NCBI RefSeq assembly: GCF_003977685.1
Contig: NZ_RYZH01000049.1
Span: forward strand, 1 to 46,923
Origin: Tautonia sociabilis
GTDB lineage: Bacteria; Planctomycetota; Planctomycetia; Isosphaerales; Isosphaeraceae
Length of the DNA stretch: 46,923 bases
Reading direction: 5' to 3'
Positions 23,947 through 32,960 of this stretch are shown in pieces (positions within the stretch are counted from its first letter, which is position 1; each line of letters opens with the position of its first letter). The notes below the pieces were generated by a model. The model made no database searches. It saw only the letters and a list, made by a program, of their open reading frames with translations, and was not told the DNA's origin. The position numbers and the translations under genes were made by a program.

Positions 23947-24544
23947 AGGCAACCGCGGGCTGCCGCCCTCCTTCAAGCTCGACATCCCCGACCAGAGCGG
24001 GCCCGTGCAGCTCGGCGACTACCTCGACGAGGTGGACGCCGCCCCCGTCGCGCGCCCGGCCGCACCGCGCCCGGCCCCGCAGACGAACCCCCCTGCCCTC
24101 GCTCCTGAGCCGACCTCGCCGAGCGAGAACGTCGTCGAGTTCCGCAGGCCGCACGTCGCGGCCGAGGAGGTTCCCAGGAGCGTCGAACGCAGCGAATCCC
24201 GCCCTGCCCCGCAGTCGGACGAGCCCGCCGCGCCCAAGCGGCGCAGGCGGCGCATCCCGAAGGCCCCGCCCCGCAAGCAAATCAACACCACGCCCGAGAC
24301 GCAGCGGATGATTGATGAAATCATCGACTACGTGCAGACCTACAGCATCCAGCGGGACGCGAAGGCGTCCGAGATTTTCCACGCCCTCGTGCTCACGCTC
24401 CACGAGTCCCTCGAGGAACTCGACCTGAGCAACGTCCCGGCCCGCGGACGCTGGGGCACGCCGACCGCCCAGGCGTTCCCCATCTCGCTCAAGAGCGCCT
24501 TCAAGACCGCCATCGCCAAGTCGCAGAAGAAGAACCCCCGTTAG
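23939..24544 (+). CDS. Partition partner protein (ParB-position), no classic ParB domain
   Basis: A 201-aa protein. Residues 1-115 are low-complexity, rich in proline, alanine and charged residues, ending in a basic patch KRRRRRIPKAPPRK. The C-terminal ~85 residues are folded (TPETQRMIDEIIDYVQTYSIQRDAKASEIFHALVL and a short tail) and could be a small helical DNA-binding unit. No ParB/Srx or helix-turn-helix ParB domain is visible, so it is not a canonical ParB. A GTG start overlaps the end of parA by 8 bp, tying the two genes. By position it should bind the neighbouring repeats and stimulate ParA. A new or divergent centromere-binding family is possible. Confidence 0.75.
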   Translation: MAKGNRGLPPSFKLDIPDQSGPVQLGDYLDEVDAAPVARPAAPRPAPQTNPPALAPEPTSPSENVVEFRRPHVAAEEVPRSVERSESRPAPQSDEPAAPKRRRRRIPKAPPRKQINTTPETQRMIDEIIDYVQTYSIQRDAKASEIFHALVLTLHESLEELDLSNVPARGRWGTPTAQAFPISLKSAFKTAIAKSQKKNPR

Positions 24545-24550
24545 CCGCGA

Positions 24551-25573
24551 GTATGGAGGCAGACTCCCCCGAGTGTGCCTCCGGGCAGCCGTTCTGTGTG
24601 CCTCCATACCGGCACACACCGGGAGCCCTTGAAATCACGGGCGATTCCCTTGGCCTGACATGTCCGGGGGTATAGAGGCACACAGTCGAGAGCGAGTGTG
24701 GAGTCAGACTCCACACAGGGCCCCGCTACTCCTCGCCCGCGGCCGGGTCCGGCCCGGCCGAGGAGCCGCCGCGGTCGGAGACCACGAACCGCTTGAGGTT
24801 CTCCCGGATGAGCTGCTCGACCAGCTCCGAGCGGTCGACGCCGAGCATCGTGGCGTGGACGCTCAGCCGCTGGGACGCTTCGACGCTCAGATGGAGGGTC
24901 GACTTGACCTTCGAAGCGGATGGCCGCGGAGCCGTTTTGACGGCTGAGCGTCTCCGCGTCCGGGTCGGTTGGCCCTCTTGAAGCTCATCCGTCATGACGA
25001 AGCACTCCCGAGTCACCGCCGCAGACCACACCGAAATCGGCTCGCAGCGAAGTCCAATCATCATCGACCAGGCGGAGCCCGAGGCTTCACGCAAAGGCCC
25101 GGACGGAAGGAAGCCGTGCCGGATGGGAGCCCAGCCACCGAAGCCGCGAGACGCTTTGACGGCAAGCCGCCGAGGCCCAAGAGCCCGCAAGACGGAAGGC
25201 GGGAGAGCCGTTCCGACGCGGGATGAGTCTGGCGGTATAGAGGCAGACAGATTGCTACGTGAGTGTGGAGGTATGCTGCCGAACACCAAAATCGCCGAGG
25301 ATTCCAGGATAATCGCCCAAACAAGGATTCACCGGAGGTATAGAGGCACACTCACGCTCGGGGAGTCTGGAGTGAGGAGGCACACTCGCGGCCGACGGAT
25401 TCGGGCCATCGGAGCGCCGGATTCCCGCCGAGGCAAATCGCCCCAGGCCGAGGCATTCCGCCTCAATCGAGCGTCGCGAGAGCAACTCCCGAGCACGCCG
25501 ACCCGACTCCGCTCAGCCGGGGCCGGAGAGTGTGGAGGCATAGAGGGACACGCTGTCTGCCTCTCTACCTCCA
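24551..25573. repeat. Right cluster of the 19-bp repeat family (about 10 copies)
   Basis: Clear copies lie at 24665, 25230, 25333 and 25533, with an inverted copy at 25555. Degenerate copies lie at 24551, 25266 and 25368. Two are near-palindromic: TGTGTGCC/GGCACACA at 24595-24618, and a perfect 21-bp palindrome with arms GTGTGGAGTC/GACTCCACAC at 24696-24716. The cluster surrounds and overlaps the upstream region of the ribbon-helix-helix gene, which may therefore be autoregulated through it. Confidence 0.82.
24726..24995 (-). CDS. Ribbon-helix-helix (CopG/ParD-like) DNA-binding protein
   Basis: An 89-aa protein. A basic, disordered N-terminus (TRTRRRSAVKTAPRPSASK) is followed by a ribbon-helix-helix core: strand VKSTLHLSVEASQRL, then helices HATMLGVDRSELVEQL and IRENLKRFVV. 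Such dimers bind short direct or inverted repeats as plasmid copy-number or partition repressors. The ATG at 24995 gives the natural length; the longer frame is antisense to spacer repeats. It is convergent with the partition partner gene and flanked on both sides by the 19-bp repeats, which are likely its sites or shared with the partner protein. Confidence 0.82.
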   Translation of the reverse strand: MTDELQEGQPTRTRRRSAVKTAPRPSASKVKSTLHLSVEASQRLSVHATMLGVDRSELVEQLIRENLKRFVVSDRGGSSAGPDPAAGEE

Positions 25574-26469
25574 TACAGGTCGAGAGGGCACCGCGATTCG
25601 CCGTCCCGCCGCGGTGCGGAGACGAATCCCGCCGTCGGTCGGAGACGCACGAGCTGATTCGCGAGCCGAGTTCGTGGAGGGCAGGGGGCTCGCTCCGCGA
25701 GAACCCGAACGGCCCGTACTGTACGAGGCTGGTGAGAGACGGGCCCGCAGGGCACGCCCAGATTCCCGTAATCGCCCCGTACGGCATTAACCCAGGCCAG
25801 GAACGCCCGAAGGGGCCGCGGCAAGAAAAACGGCCCAGGGGCCAAATGCGGGGCTGGAAAGGAATAGCGGCGAGCGAAGCGAGGAGGGCAGGGGGCGGCC
25901 CCTTGAACGGGAGAGGGCAGGGGGGTTACCCTCCGCCCATCAGCCGCCTGACCGCGACTGAGAACCAACATCCGCACGAAGCCCCCAGCCACGGATGGCC
26001 GGGGGTTTCGTGTTGAACGGGTCCCGAGCCGCGTCGTCCTTGTGGGCAAGTGTCCCACCAAGGCGCGGGCCCATCGGCTCGAAACTCATCTTCGTCGTCC
26101 CACCGGACGCGTCCACCGGGCCCAGCCCCGGGAAAGAATGGTGGAACATCAGCGGCTTGGCCGAGCATCGTCCGCATCGGTCGGCGGTGGGACGGCCGGG
26201 GGAGAAGACTCGCCGGTCGGGGTGTCCCACCGGGCCGCACTCAACTCGGGAGCGTGGGTCCTGACGCGACCTCCCGACCCAAGCCCTGAGCCCCGCCGTC
26301 CGTGGCTCGCCCTCCGTGCTCGCGTCCCGGCCGCTCCAAGCGGCCGGTTGCGACGCTCAGAACCGTTGCCCGAAGACGGCCAACGGTTCATCGGTCGCCT
26401 TGGAGTATCTCCAATTTTTCTCTTAATTTTTTAAGACAGGCAGAAGACGGGAAGACCACCAAGACCGCA
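25574..26469. other. Non-coding spacer with GTCCCACC motifs
   Basis: No convincing gene is seen in about 900 bp. GTCCCACC occurs in direct orientation at about 26052, 26097 and 26224, and inverted (GGTGGGAC) at 26186. A degenerate GTGGAAC lies near 26141. The first part still has plasmid-like GC-rich spacer. The short AT-rich stretch near 26405-26440 lies behind the antitoxin gene. Confidence 0.5.
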
Positions 26470-26802
26470 TCAGGACGCCGAGGGAGTCGCTCCCTTCAAA
26501 GAGACGAAGCGAATCTCCACCCGCTTGTTGAGGGCCGCCGCGATGCGACGGAGCATGGCGAGGGAGTGGCCTTCGTAGTCGGCGTCTTCGAGTCGACTGA
26601 TGGCCGAGGTCGAGGTCCCGACGAGCTTCGCCAGCTCGCCCTGGGTCAGGTTCGCCTGCGTGCGAAGGTCGTAAATCTTGCGGGCCACGTCGGCATTGGC
26701 CAGCTCCGCTTCGAACGCTTCGGCCTTCTGCTTGTCCTTGCCGACGTAGCGGTCATAGGCGAACTCGAGGCCCTTCGAGGCGAATCGGCTTTTCCGTCCC
26801 AT
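26470..26802 (-). CDS. higA: HigA-type XRE antitoxin
   Basis: A 110-aa protein. The C-terminal half has a Cro/C1 helix-turn-helix (LTQGELAKLVGTSTSAISRLEDADYEG) and ends in RRIAAALNKRVEIRFV. It should bind and neutralise the toxin encoded just upstream and repress the operon. The start MGRKSR at 26802 fits the 23-bp gap after the toxin gene; the longer frame reads antisense. The toxin-first order is that of higBA systems. A plasmid-stabilising role is likely, given the replicon nearby. Confidence 0.88.
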   Translation of the reverse strand: MGRKSRFASKGLEFAYDRYVGKDKQKAEAFEAELANADVARKIYDLRTQANLTQGELAKLVGTSTSAISRLEDADYEGHSLAMLRRIAAALNKRVEIRFVSLKGATPSAS

Positions 26803-26825
26803 CGTGCAAACACTCCTGACTGAAT

Positions 26826-27194
26826 CTACTCCGGTTGAAACGTGTGCCGCTCGGGGTCGGCTTCGAATTTCTCCATGCGTGATATCGCCGCGTCGATTTC
26901 GCGGGGAGGGACCTTCCGCTCCTTGGTCAGCCCGTGGGAAACGACCGCCACATCCTTCCCGTGGAAGAAATAGAGCATGCGGTAATGGATGCCTTGGAGC
27001 CCCACCCGCAGCTCGTAAATCCCGTCGCGGAGCAGGTCCGCTTCGGGGCGACGCAGCTCGTGCCCGAGGTCCTCGAGCCGCTTCAAGCGGGCCAGGCACT
27101 TCACCTGCGCCTTCGCCGGAATCGCATCCAACCAGTCGAGGATGGGGACCGAGTCGTCGTCCTCCCGGTAGAAAATGACATTCGTCGTAGGCAT
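26826..27194 (-). CDS. higB: HigB/RelE-type toxin (phage-derived Gp49-like family)
   Basis: A 122-aa protein beginning MPTTNVIFYREDDDS. It has VPILDWLDAIPAKAQVKCLARLKRLEDLG, then LRRPEADLLRDGIYELRVGLQGIHYRMLYFFHGKDVAVVSHGLTKE, the Gp49-like/RelE pattern with the central ELR and YR residues. These are ribosome-dependent mRNA interferases. GGAG lies 5 nt before the ATG at 27194; an alternative start lies at 27209. An AT-rich region (about 27236-27270) upstream is the probable promoter. It forms an operon with the XRE antitoxin. Confidence 0.9.
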   Translation of the reverse strand: MPTTNVIFYREDDDSVPILDWLDAIPAKAQVKCLARLKRLEDLGHELRRPEADLLRDGIYELRVGLQGIHYRMLYFFHGKDVAVVSHGLTKERKVPPREIDAAISRMEKFEADPERHTFQPE

Positions 27195-27269
27195 CCTGCC
27201 TCCGTTCATCCCCTCCGTGGCATCAAGAGCCTATCGGTTGAGATTTTCGCAAATTTGAGAAATAAAGTC

Positions 27270-28478
27270 AAGCCGTCCGATAGCCCGCGGGGCCCGCCGA
27301 CCGTCGCAACCACCGGACGATACTGGAGAATTCCCCGCATCAACCAGGAATAGTTAGGCAACTAGAACATCCTCGCCAAACCCCCGCAAGCAGCTCCGGC
27401 ACCCGAGACCGTTCAGGCTCTCTGCCTCACGCAGCTTGCTCCCCCGCCCAACACCCAAAGACGCTGAGGACGCGGGCTGACGCCCGCGCCAGGGTGCTTG
27501 AAACTCGCTCCCCGTGATTCCCGCCGGGGCGGGAAATCGCGGCTCGCTCGTGCAAGCCCGTGCCGGTTCCACCCGCTGGCGCGGGCCCTCGCTCCTGCCG
27601 GTCGCTCGGCCCGTCACTCGGCTTGCTCCTGCCCCGCGCCGCCGCACCGCACCCGCCACGCCGCCGCAGGCCCCCCGGTCCGGGCACGCCGGACCGGCCC
27701 CGAAGAGCGCATCGCCCCCCGGGCGATCCTGGCCCCTGGGGCCCTCGCCCGGCCTTCCCGCTCGACCGCGGGAGAGGCCGGGACCGGGCCCTAACTCGCC
27801 GGGACATTCCCCCCGTGCTCGCGCACCTCGGGAGATGTTCTCGGCTCGCCCCCGCCCCAATCGGGTCCCCCTTTCCGCTCCGCGGAAGAGGGCTCCCCTC
27901 ACGAACCCGGACGACCCCGGCCGCGGCGAGGCCCGTGCCAGGCGGTCCCCGTTGGGGGCCTGTCACGGCCCTCGCTCAGCGCGACCGGGCCCCCTCTCCC
28001 CATCGCTCCCGAGCGGCTGAATGCCGCCCGTGCGCTCCCCTGTTCCGCTGGACGCTCCACCGCCCTGGACGGGCGAAGACCGGCCAACCCGCCGGGGCGG
28101 GTGTGGCCCGCGGGCTGGACGCCCGCCCGCTCGCTGGGCCGCTCGCGGCAGGCCCGACCCGACTAGGGCCGGGTGCGGGCCACCGGCCTCCGCTGGACGC
28201 TCCGGCCCCACTCCGTGGGGGGAAATCCCCGCTGCGCGGGGCCCTGCCACCCCCCGTTTCTCGGCATCCGACACGGCACCTCGCTCCCGCCTTGAGCGGG
28301 AGGCGACGGGTGCCGCGAGCCTCGCAGCATCGCACCACCATTCATCGGCTTACCGCGAGGCGTGTTGCCGGGTGTCAACGCATAGTTGGTGATGACACCT
28401 GGTGCTTTACCTGGGAACTCCGCTCGCCTACGCTGGAGGCCGCGATTTTCCGGCCTCGAATCGACCCGGACCCGTCCC
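27270..28478. other. 1.2-kb hairpin-rich, very GC-rich region without a supported gene
   Basis: Long open frames occur on both strands, but none has a family, a sensible start or a membrane or domain pattern; they reflect GC content. Several strong inverted repeats are present: GGGCCC...CCGGCCT..TCCCGC paired with GCGGGA.AGGCCGG..GGGCCC at 27739-27791, and CCCC/GGGG stems at about 28204-28245. It could hold an origin of transfer, a leader RNA for the transfer-like module or a decayed gene. Confidence 0.4.
28371..28399. promoter_or_regulatory. Inverted repeat upstream of the transfer-like module
   Basis: GGTGTCA (28371-28377) and TGACACC (28393-28399) form a perfect 7-bp dyad with a 15-bp spacer, about 80 bp before the first gene of the module. 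It is a candidate operator or nick-region repeat. Confidence 0.4.
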
Positions 28479-29117
28479 ATGCGGCTCGTCACCCGCGACG
28501 ACGACATCCTCCGGACGCTCGCCTTGCGGCTCCGACTGCTCTCGCTCGACCAGGTCGCGAGCACGTGGTGGGAGCCGGGCGAGCGGGGCCTCGTGAACGC
28601 GCGGAGACGACTCACGTTGCTCGTGGATGCAGGCATGCTGAGGAGGCTTCGCGTGCAGGTCCGGCCGCTCCCGCCGCTCGACCGACCGGCCCTCGTCTGG
28701 CGGCCGGACGACCGCGAGCCCGACTTCGGAGCGGTCGCATGGTGCTTGCAATCACGCTGGAAAGAACCGGCCCGCGCGACCACCGTCTACATCGCCACGA
28801 GGCGAGGGGCGAATCAGTACGGCGGGAGGCAGCGGGGCGAACTCCGCCGCGAGTTCCAGGCGACCCACGACCTCGGAGTCTCCGCCATCTACTTGCGATT
28901 GCGTGCAACCAACGAATCCGAGGCGAAGGACTGGATTGGGGAGGACGTCCTCGCGCCGCATCGGCGCGGGGAGAAGCTCCCCGACGCCGTCCTGGCGGAC
29001 GGCCCCGAGGCCCGGCCGCGGATGGTGCTGGAGTTCGGCGGGTCCTACGACGCCGACCGGGTCCGGCTCTTCCACCAGAGCTGCGTCGACGAGCGGCAGC
29101 CCTACCAGTTGTGGTGA
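28479..29117 (+). CDS. Winged-helix replication-relaxation-like protein A1
   Basis: A 212-aa protein. The N-terminal winged helix (RDDDILRTLALRLRLLSLDQVASTWW, then RRRLTLLVDAGMLRR) is followed by an alpha/beta domain. It ends with EFGGSYDADRVRLFHQSC and PYQLW. It is clearly paralogous to the protein at 34743-35378, which shares SLDQVA/SLAQVA, the WWEP motif and the YD..RV..FH..C tail. The C-terminal part hints at a nuclease-like fold, but no complete active site can be named. The ATG at 28479 gives the same N-terminus as the paralogue. Its stop overlaps a possible GTG of the next gene. It probably acts with the next gene on DNA transfer or replication. Confidence 0.75.
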   Translation: MRLVTRDDDILRTLALRLRLLSLDQVASTWWEPGERGLVNARRRLTLLVDAGMLRRLRVQVRPLPPLDRPALVWRPDDREPDFGAVAWCLQSRWKEPARATTVYIATRRGANQYGGRQRGELRREFQATHDLGVSAIYLRLRATNESEAKDWIGEDVLAPHRRGEKLPDAVLADGPEARPRMVLEFGGSYDADRVRLFHQSCVDERQPYQLW

Positions 29118-29134
29118 CCGAAGACGAGAATTCG

Positions 29135-29839
29135 ATGCCCCGAACCCAGGCCAGGAACGTCCGACTCGGTCCCCGCGACCACGACATCTTCGAGCACGTC
29201 AGGCGCTACCGGCTGACGACTCGGGAGGTGCTCCACCGCCTGTTCTTCCCCGAGGTGAAGCCGAACGCCGTGACGAAGGTCACGTCGCGCCTCTGCGACG
29301 GCGGCTTTCTTAGACGCTTCGACCTCTACGAGTCGCGGGACTATTTCGTGCTCGGGCCCGAGGCCGCCCGCATCCTCGGCGTGCCCCAGAAGCGGACCGA
29401 GGAACTCGGCGTCCAGGCCCGGCCCATCGAGTACGCGACGCTCCTCTTCTGCACCGGGGCAGGGGACCGGGAGCGCCTCACCCGCGATGAGCTGAAGTCC
29501 CATCATCCAAGCATCCTCGTGCCGGGCGTCGACGCGTCGCACTACTACCTCGACCGCGACGGCGGCAAGACGCGCCTCGCCTCCATCCGGGTCGATTGCG
29601 GCGGGCCGCCCGACCACGTCGCCCGGAAGTGTCGCGACGACCTCGACCGTCGCCTCGAGCACGACGCCTTCAAGGACCTCATCGCCAACGACCAATTCAT
29701 GATTGCAATCTTGACCGGCCGGGAGGAGAAGGCGAGCAGCATCCACGAGACCCTGAAACGGCACCCGTGGCCGAACCGCTTCCGGCTGAGCGTCATCCCC
29801 GAGCTGGTCCACCTGGTGACCCGATTGGAGCGTGGCTGA
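29135..29839 (+). CDS. Replication-relaxation family protein B1
   Basis: A 234-aa protein. The N-terminal winged helix LGPRDHDIFEHVRRYRLTTREVLHRLFF, then VTSRLCDGGFLRRFD and YFVLGPEAARILG, is the Replic_Relax (PF13814) pattern. Such proteins are linked to plasmid mobilisation. The ATG at 29135 is shown; an in-frame GTG at 29114 overlaps the previous stop (GTGA) and may be the true start. It is a paralogue of the gene at 35381. The 3' end overlaps the coupling-protein GTG start, so the genes are coupled. The larger frame extending back to 27560 is not a gene. Confidence 0.8.
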   Translation: MPRTQARNVRLGPRDHDIFEHVRRYRLTTREVLHRLFFPEVKPNAVTKVTSRLCDGGFLRRFDLYESRDYFVLGPEAARILGVPQKRTEELGVQARPIEYATLLFCTGAGDRERLTRDELKSHHPSILVPGVDASHYYLDRDGGKTRLASIRVDCGGPPDHVARKCRDDLDRRLEHDAFKDLIANDQFMIAILTGREEKASSIHETLKRHPWPNRFRLSVIPELVHLVTRLERG

Positions 29840-32800
29840 CGTGTGGTGGAACCCGCTCGCGAAACTCCCGCGGTGGCCGAGCACGGTCCGGCAGCCCATC
29901 GGCAATCCGCTCCAGGCGGACCGGCTCCCCGACACCTCGGGCGTCGAGCTGGAGTACCCCGCCCGCGGCGGCAGCCCGGAGCAGAACCGGGCGCACGCCC
30001 GGCTGCTGCTCCTGTGGTACGCCCTCGTGAGCTTCGCCATCGGGGCCAGCGGCATGCTGCTGCAAGGCTTGCTCGTGAGCTTCGTATTTTGCGCCTTCGT
30101 CTCTACCGCCGCCTTCATCCTGATTTTCCGAAACGACCCCGTTTTCCGTCGCCGGTCTTGGGCGTGGCTCCTCGTGGGCGGGCCCGTGCTCTTCGTCGCC
30201 CTCATCACGTTCCGCGAGCCCGTGCCGTACCTGCTCGTCTGCCTCCTCGCCGGGGTCCGCGTCTCGGACCTCTTCGCCAGCCACTACTTCCACCTGAAGA
30301 CCACCGCCCCGCTGCCGAAGTCGCGGGCGACGACGCTCCGCTCGCTCTGGGCGAGGCGGACGCGGAGCCTGTTCACCGCCGCCAAGGGCCTGGAGTTCTA
30401 CACGCTCGCGGCCCTGAGCATCGTCGCCGTCCTCGTGTTCGTCTACGCCCGCGACGCCGGGCACCGCCAGGGCCGGACCGGCGACGACCGCCACCTCGAG
30501 GCCATCGTCTGGCTCTACCCCTACCTGCACAGCGGCTCGCTCCTACTCGGGCTGCTCCTGCTCTTCGCCACGCCCTGGCTCGGCGAGCACCTCATCGCGT
30601 TCCTCTTCGCCCGCAGGCCGGTCGGCTTCCGCACGATGGTCCGGGCCTTCCGCGAGGCCGTGACCGACTGGTTCGCCTACAACCGCCACGAGGCGGTCGC
30701 CGTCGGGGTCTTCCGGTCGCCGAGCGGGACCTACCGGCAGCGATGCAGGCTGACGCTCGCGACCGTCGCCGCGTTCTCGTGCCTCATGGTCCAGTTCTCC
30801 GACCGCGAGCGGGTCGCCTGGGACATGTTCCAGGAGGTCAACCCGCTGAACCCCCGGCGGCGAGACGCCGAGCCCGCGCGGCCCTCGCCGTTCGACCCGT
30901 CGCCGTCGCTCTTCGACTTCGACGAGACCACGCTGCGGTTCGCCGAGCCGAATCCCTCCGGCATGATTCGCCCCGTCTCCTATCAACCCGAGGCCCCGCC
31001 GCTCGAACCATGGCAGGAGGCCCTCCTCAAGCGGATGAGGCCCGAACAGCGGGCCGAGTACCTCGAACGCCTCCGGGCCAGGCAACCCCGGGCCGACGTC
31101 GAGGGGCCCGAGGCCGCGACTGCCGCGCCGCAACAGGAGTCCGATTGGGAACGCTTCTGGTCGCGCCTCTGGGACATCCCGGTTTGGCTCGCCATCGCGG
31201 GCGTCCCGGTGCTCTTCGCGGTCGTGCCGCCGCTCTACTTCCTCGCCTGCTGCTTCGCCACGACCGCCCGCGTCGCCGGGCTCTGGAGCCAGGAGTTCCG
31301 GACGGAGTCGGGGAAGAAGCTGCTCAACACCGAGACGTGGGACGACCTCGTCGACCGCGTCCGGGCGAGCGGGGACCGCATCGAGAAGGAGAGCCTGCTG
31401 CTCGGCGTGAACGCCCAGGACGACTCGCCGGTCATCGTGCCGCGGTCCGTCTTCCAGGAGCACGCCCACCTGCTCGGCGACTCCGGCTCCGGCAAGACCT
31501 CGCTCGGCATCGCATCGCTGCTCACGCAGTTCATCCGCTTCGGCGACTGCTCGGTGGTCGTCATCGACCTGAAGGGCGACGACATCGCCCTGATGGAAGG
31601 GGCCCGCATCGAGGCGGAGCGGGCGGGGATTCGCTTCCGTTGGTTCACCAACGAGCTCGACCGCTCGACCTACGTCTTCAACCCGCTCCTGCAGTCGCAC
31701 CTCCCGCGGCTCTCGCTCTACCAGCGGACCGACATCCTGACCTCGTCGCTCGGGCTCCAGTACGGCACCGACTACGGCCGCGGCTACTTCTCGGACGCGA
31801 ACTCCGAGATGCTCTACCACGCCCTGAAGTCGAGGCCCGAGGGCATCCCCTCGTTCGTCGAACTCGCCGCCGTGCTCCGCGAGAAGGCCCCGTTCCGCGG
31901 CGTCCCCGAGGACCTGCGATCCGCGGGCTCTCACCTGAGCGCCATCATCAACCGACTGGCCGACACCAAGGCCCTGAACGCGACGACGAAGGACGGATGC
32001 CCCGAGTCGGCGATGGCCAGCGCCATCGACATGCCCGACGTCTTCCGCGCGCCGCAGGTGCTCTACTTCCACCTCGCGTCGGCCATCGGCATGGCCTCCA
32101 CCGCGGAAATCGCCCGGCTCGCCCTCTACTCGCTGCTCACCGCCGCGAAGACCGCCCAGGGCGAGCGGACGCAGGTCTATCTCGTCATCGACGAGTTCCA
32201 GCGCATCGTCTCGAACAACCTCGAACTCTTCCTCCAGCAGGCCCGGAGCCTGAACATCGGAGTCATCCTCGCGAACCAGACGCTCGGGGATTTGAAGACC
32301 GCCGACGTCGACCTGATTCCCACCGTCCGGGCGAACACCCGCTTCCGGCAAATCTTCGCCGCCTCCGACCTGGTCGAGCAGGAGGAAATCGTCAAGACCT
32401 CGGGCGAGACGACCGTCTACAGCCGGGCGTGGAGCCAGTACCTCGGGAATATGTTCGGGACGGGCACGTTCTCGCTCTCGCTCTCGGAGACGCTCTCGCC
32501 GCGGCTCCGCGTCAACGACGTGCTGCTCGCGACCGACCACCCGCAGCAGAGCATCGTCCAGGTCCGCCGCGGCCACGGCTACGCCCAGTTCGGCGGCTTC
32601 CCGTTCGTGATGACCTCCTCGTTCCACATCACGCAGCAGGAGTACGAGCGGAGGAAGCGGGCCCCGTGGCCCGAACGCGACGGGGAGACCATCCACCCGA
32701 CGCTCCTCGCCCCGCCCGTCCCGAGGAGCCCCACCATCGAGCCGGAGCCACCGTCGCCGGGCCTCCTCGTGGGCCCGCCCGAGGTGGCCGCCCCGAAGGC

Positions 32801-32960
32801 CCCGGAGGACCCGACGCACGCCGAGCCGACGACCACGGGAGCGGCCACCGGGCCGCCCCCGACGACCGCCCCCGAGCCCGACCCGTTCGCCGCCCTCACG
32901 CGCTACCAGGAGGAGCGGAAGAAGACCCGCACCCGCAAGAAGAAGGGAGAGTCCCCGTGA
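29832..32960 (+). CDS. VirD4/TraD-type coupling ATPase
   Basis: A 1042-aa membrane ATPase. Several membrane segments fill the N-terminal ~300 residues (LLLLWYALVSFAIGASGMLLQGLL and others), with another pair near residue 450. The motor domain has Walker A LGDSGSGKTS (about 550), VVVIDLKGDD (about 577), Walker B YLVIDEFQRI (about 782) and the sensor-like ILANQTLGDL, followed by a TraM-recognition-type C-terminus and a proline-rich tail. It would pump DNA through a conjugative channel. A GTG start overlaps the previous gene. It is far longer than VirD4 (about 650 aa) because of the extra N-terminal membrane region. No relaxase or channel genes lie nearby. Confidence 0.88.
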   Translation: MADVWWNPLAKLPRWPSTVRQPIGNPLQADRLPDTSGVELEYPARGGSPEQNRAHARLLLLWYALVSFAIGASGMLLQGLLVSFVFCAFVSTAAFILIFRNDPVFRRRSWAWLLVGGPVLFVALITFREPVPYLLVCLLAGVRVSDLFASHYFHLKTTAPLPKSRATTLRSLWARRTRSLFTAAKGLEFYTLAALSIVAVLVFVYARDAGHRQGRTGDDRHLEAIVWLYPYLHSGSLLLGLLLLFATPWLGEHLIAFLFARRPVGFRTMVRAFREAVTDWFAYNRHEAVAVGVFRSPSGTYRQRCRLTLATVAAFSCLMVQFSDRERVAWDMFQEVNPLNPRRRDAEPARPSPFDPSPSLFDFDETTLRFAEPNPSGMIRPVSYQPEAPPLEPWQEALLKRMRPEQRAEYLERLRARQPRADVEGPEAATAAPQQESDWERFWSRLWDIPVWLAIAGVPVLFAVVPPLYFLACCFATTARVAGLWSQEFRTESGKKLLNTETWDDLVDRVRASGDRIEKESLLLGVNAQDDSPVIVPRSVFQEHAHLLGDSGSGKTSLGIASLLTQFIRFGDCSVVVIDLKGDDIALMEGARIEAERAGIRFRWFTNELDRSTYVFNPLLQSHLPRLSLYQRTDILTSSLGLQYGTDYGRGYFSDANSEMLYHALKSRPEGIPSFVELAAVLREKAPFRGVPEDLRSAGSHLSAIINRLADTKALNATTKDGCPESAMASAIDMPDVFRAPQVLYFHLASAIGMASTAEIARLALYSLLTAAKTAQGERTQVYLVIDEFQRIVSNNLELFLQQARSLNIGVILANQTLGDLKTADVDLIPTVRANTRFRQIFAASDLVEQEEIVKTSGETTVYSRAWSQYLGNMFGTGTFSLSLSETLSPRLRVNDVLLATDHPQQSIVQVRRGHGYAQFGGFPFVMTSSFHITQQEYERRKRAPWPERDGETIHPTLLAPPVPRSPTIEPEPPSPGLLVGPPEVAAPKAPEDPTHAEPTTTGAATGPPPTTAPEPDPFAALTRYQEERKKTRTRKKKGESP

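Noticed and set aside
22716..25573. CRISPR array
   Set aside because: The repeats are irregularly spaced, occur in both orientations and are interrupted by par genes; no cas genes are present.
27560..29134. Long upstream extension of the replication-relaxation protein B1
   Set aside because: It runs through hairpin-rich spacer and gene A1 out of frame, with Arg/Pro-rich non-protein-like sequence.
30543..32819. 758-aa minus-strand frame
   Set aside because: It is the antisense shadow of the coupling ATPase in GC-rich DNA.
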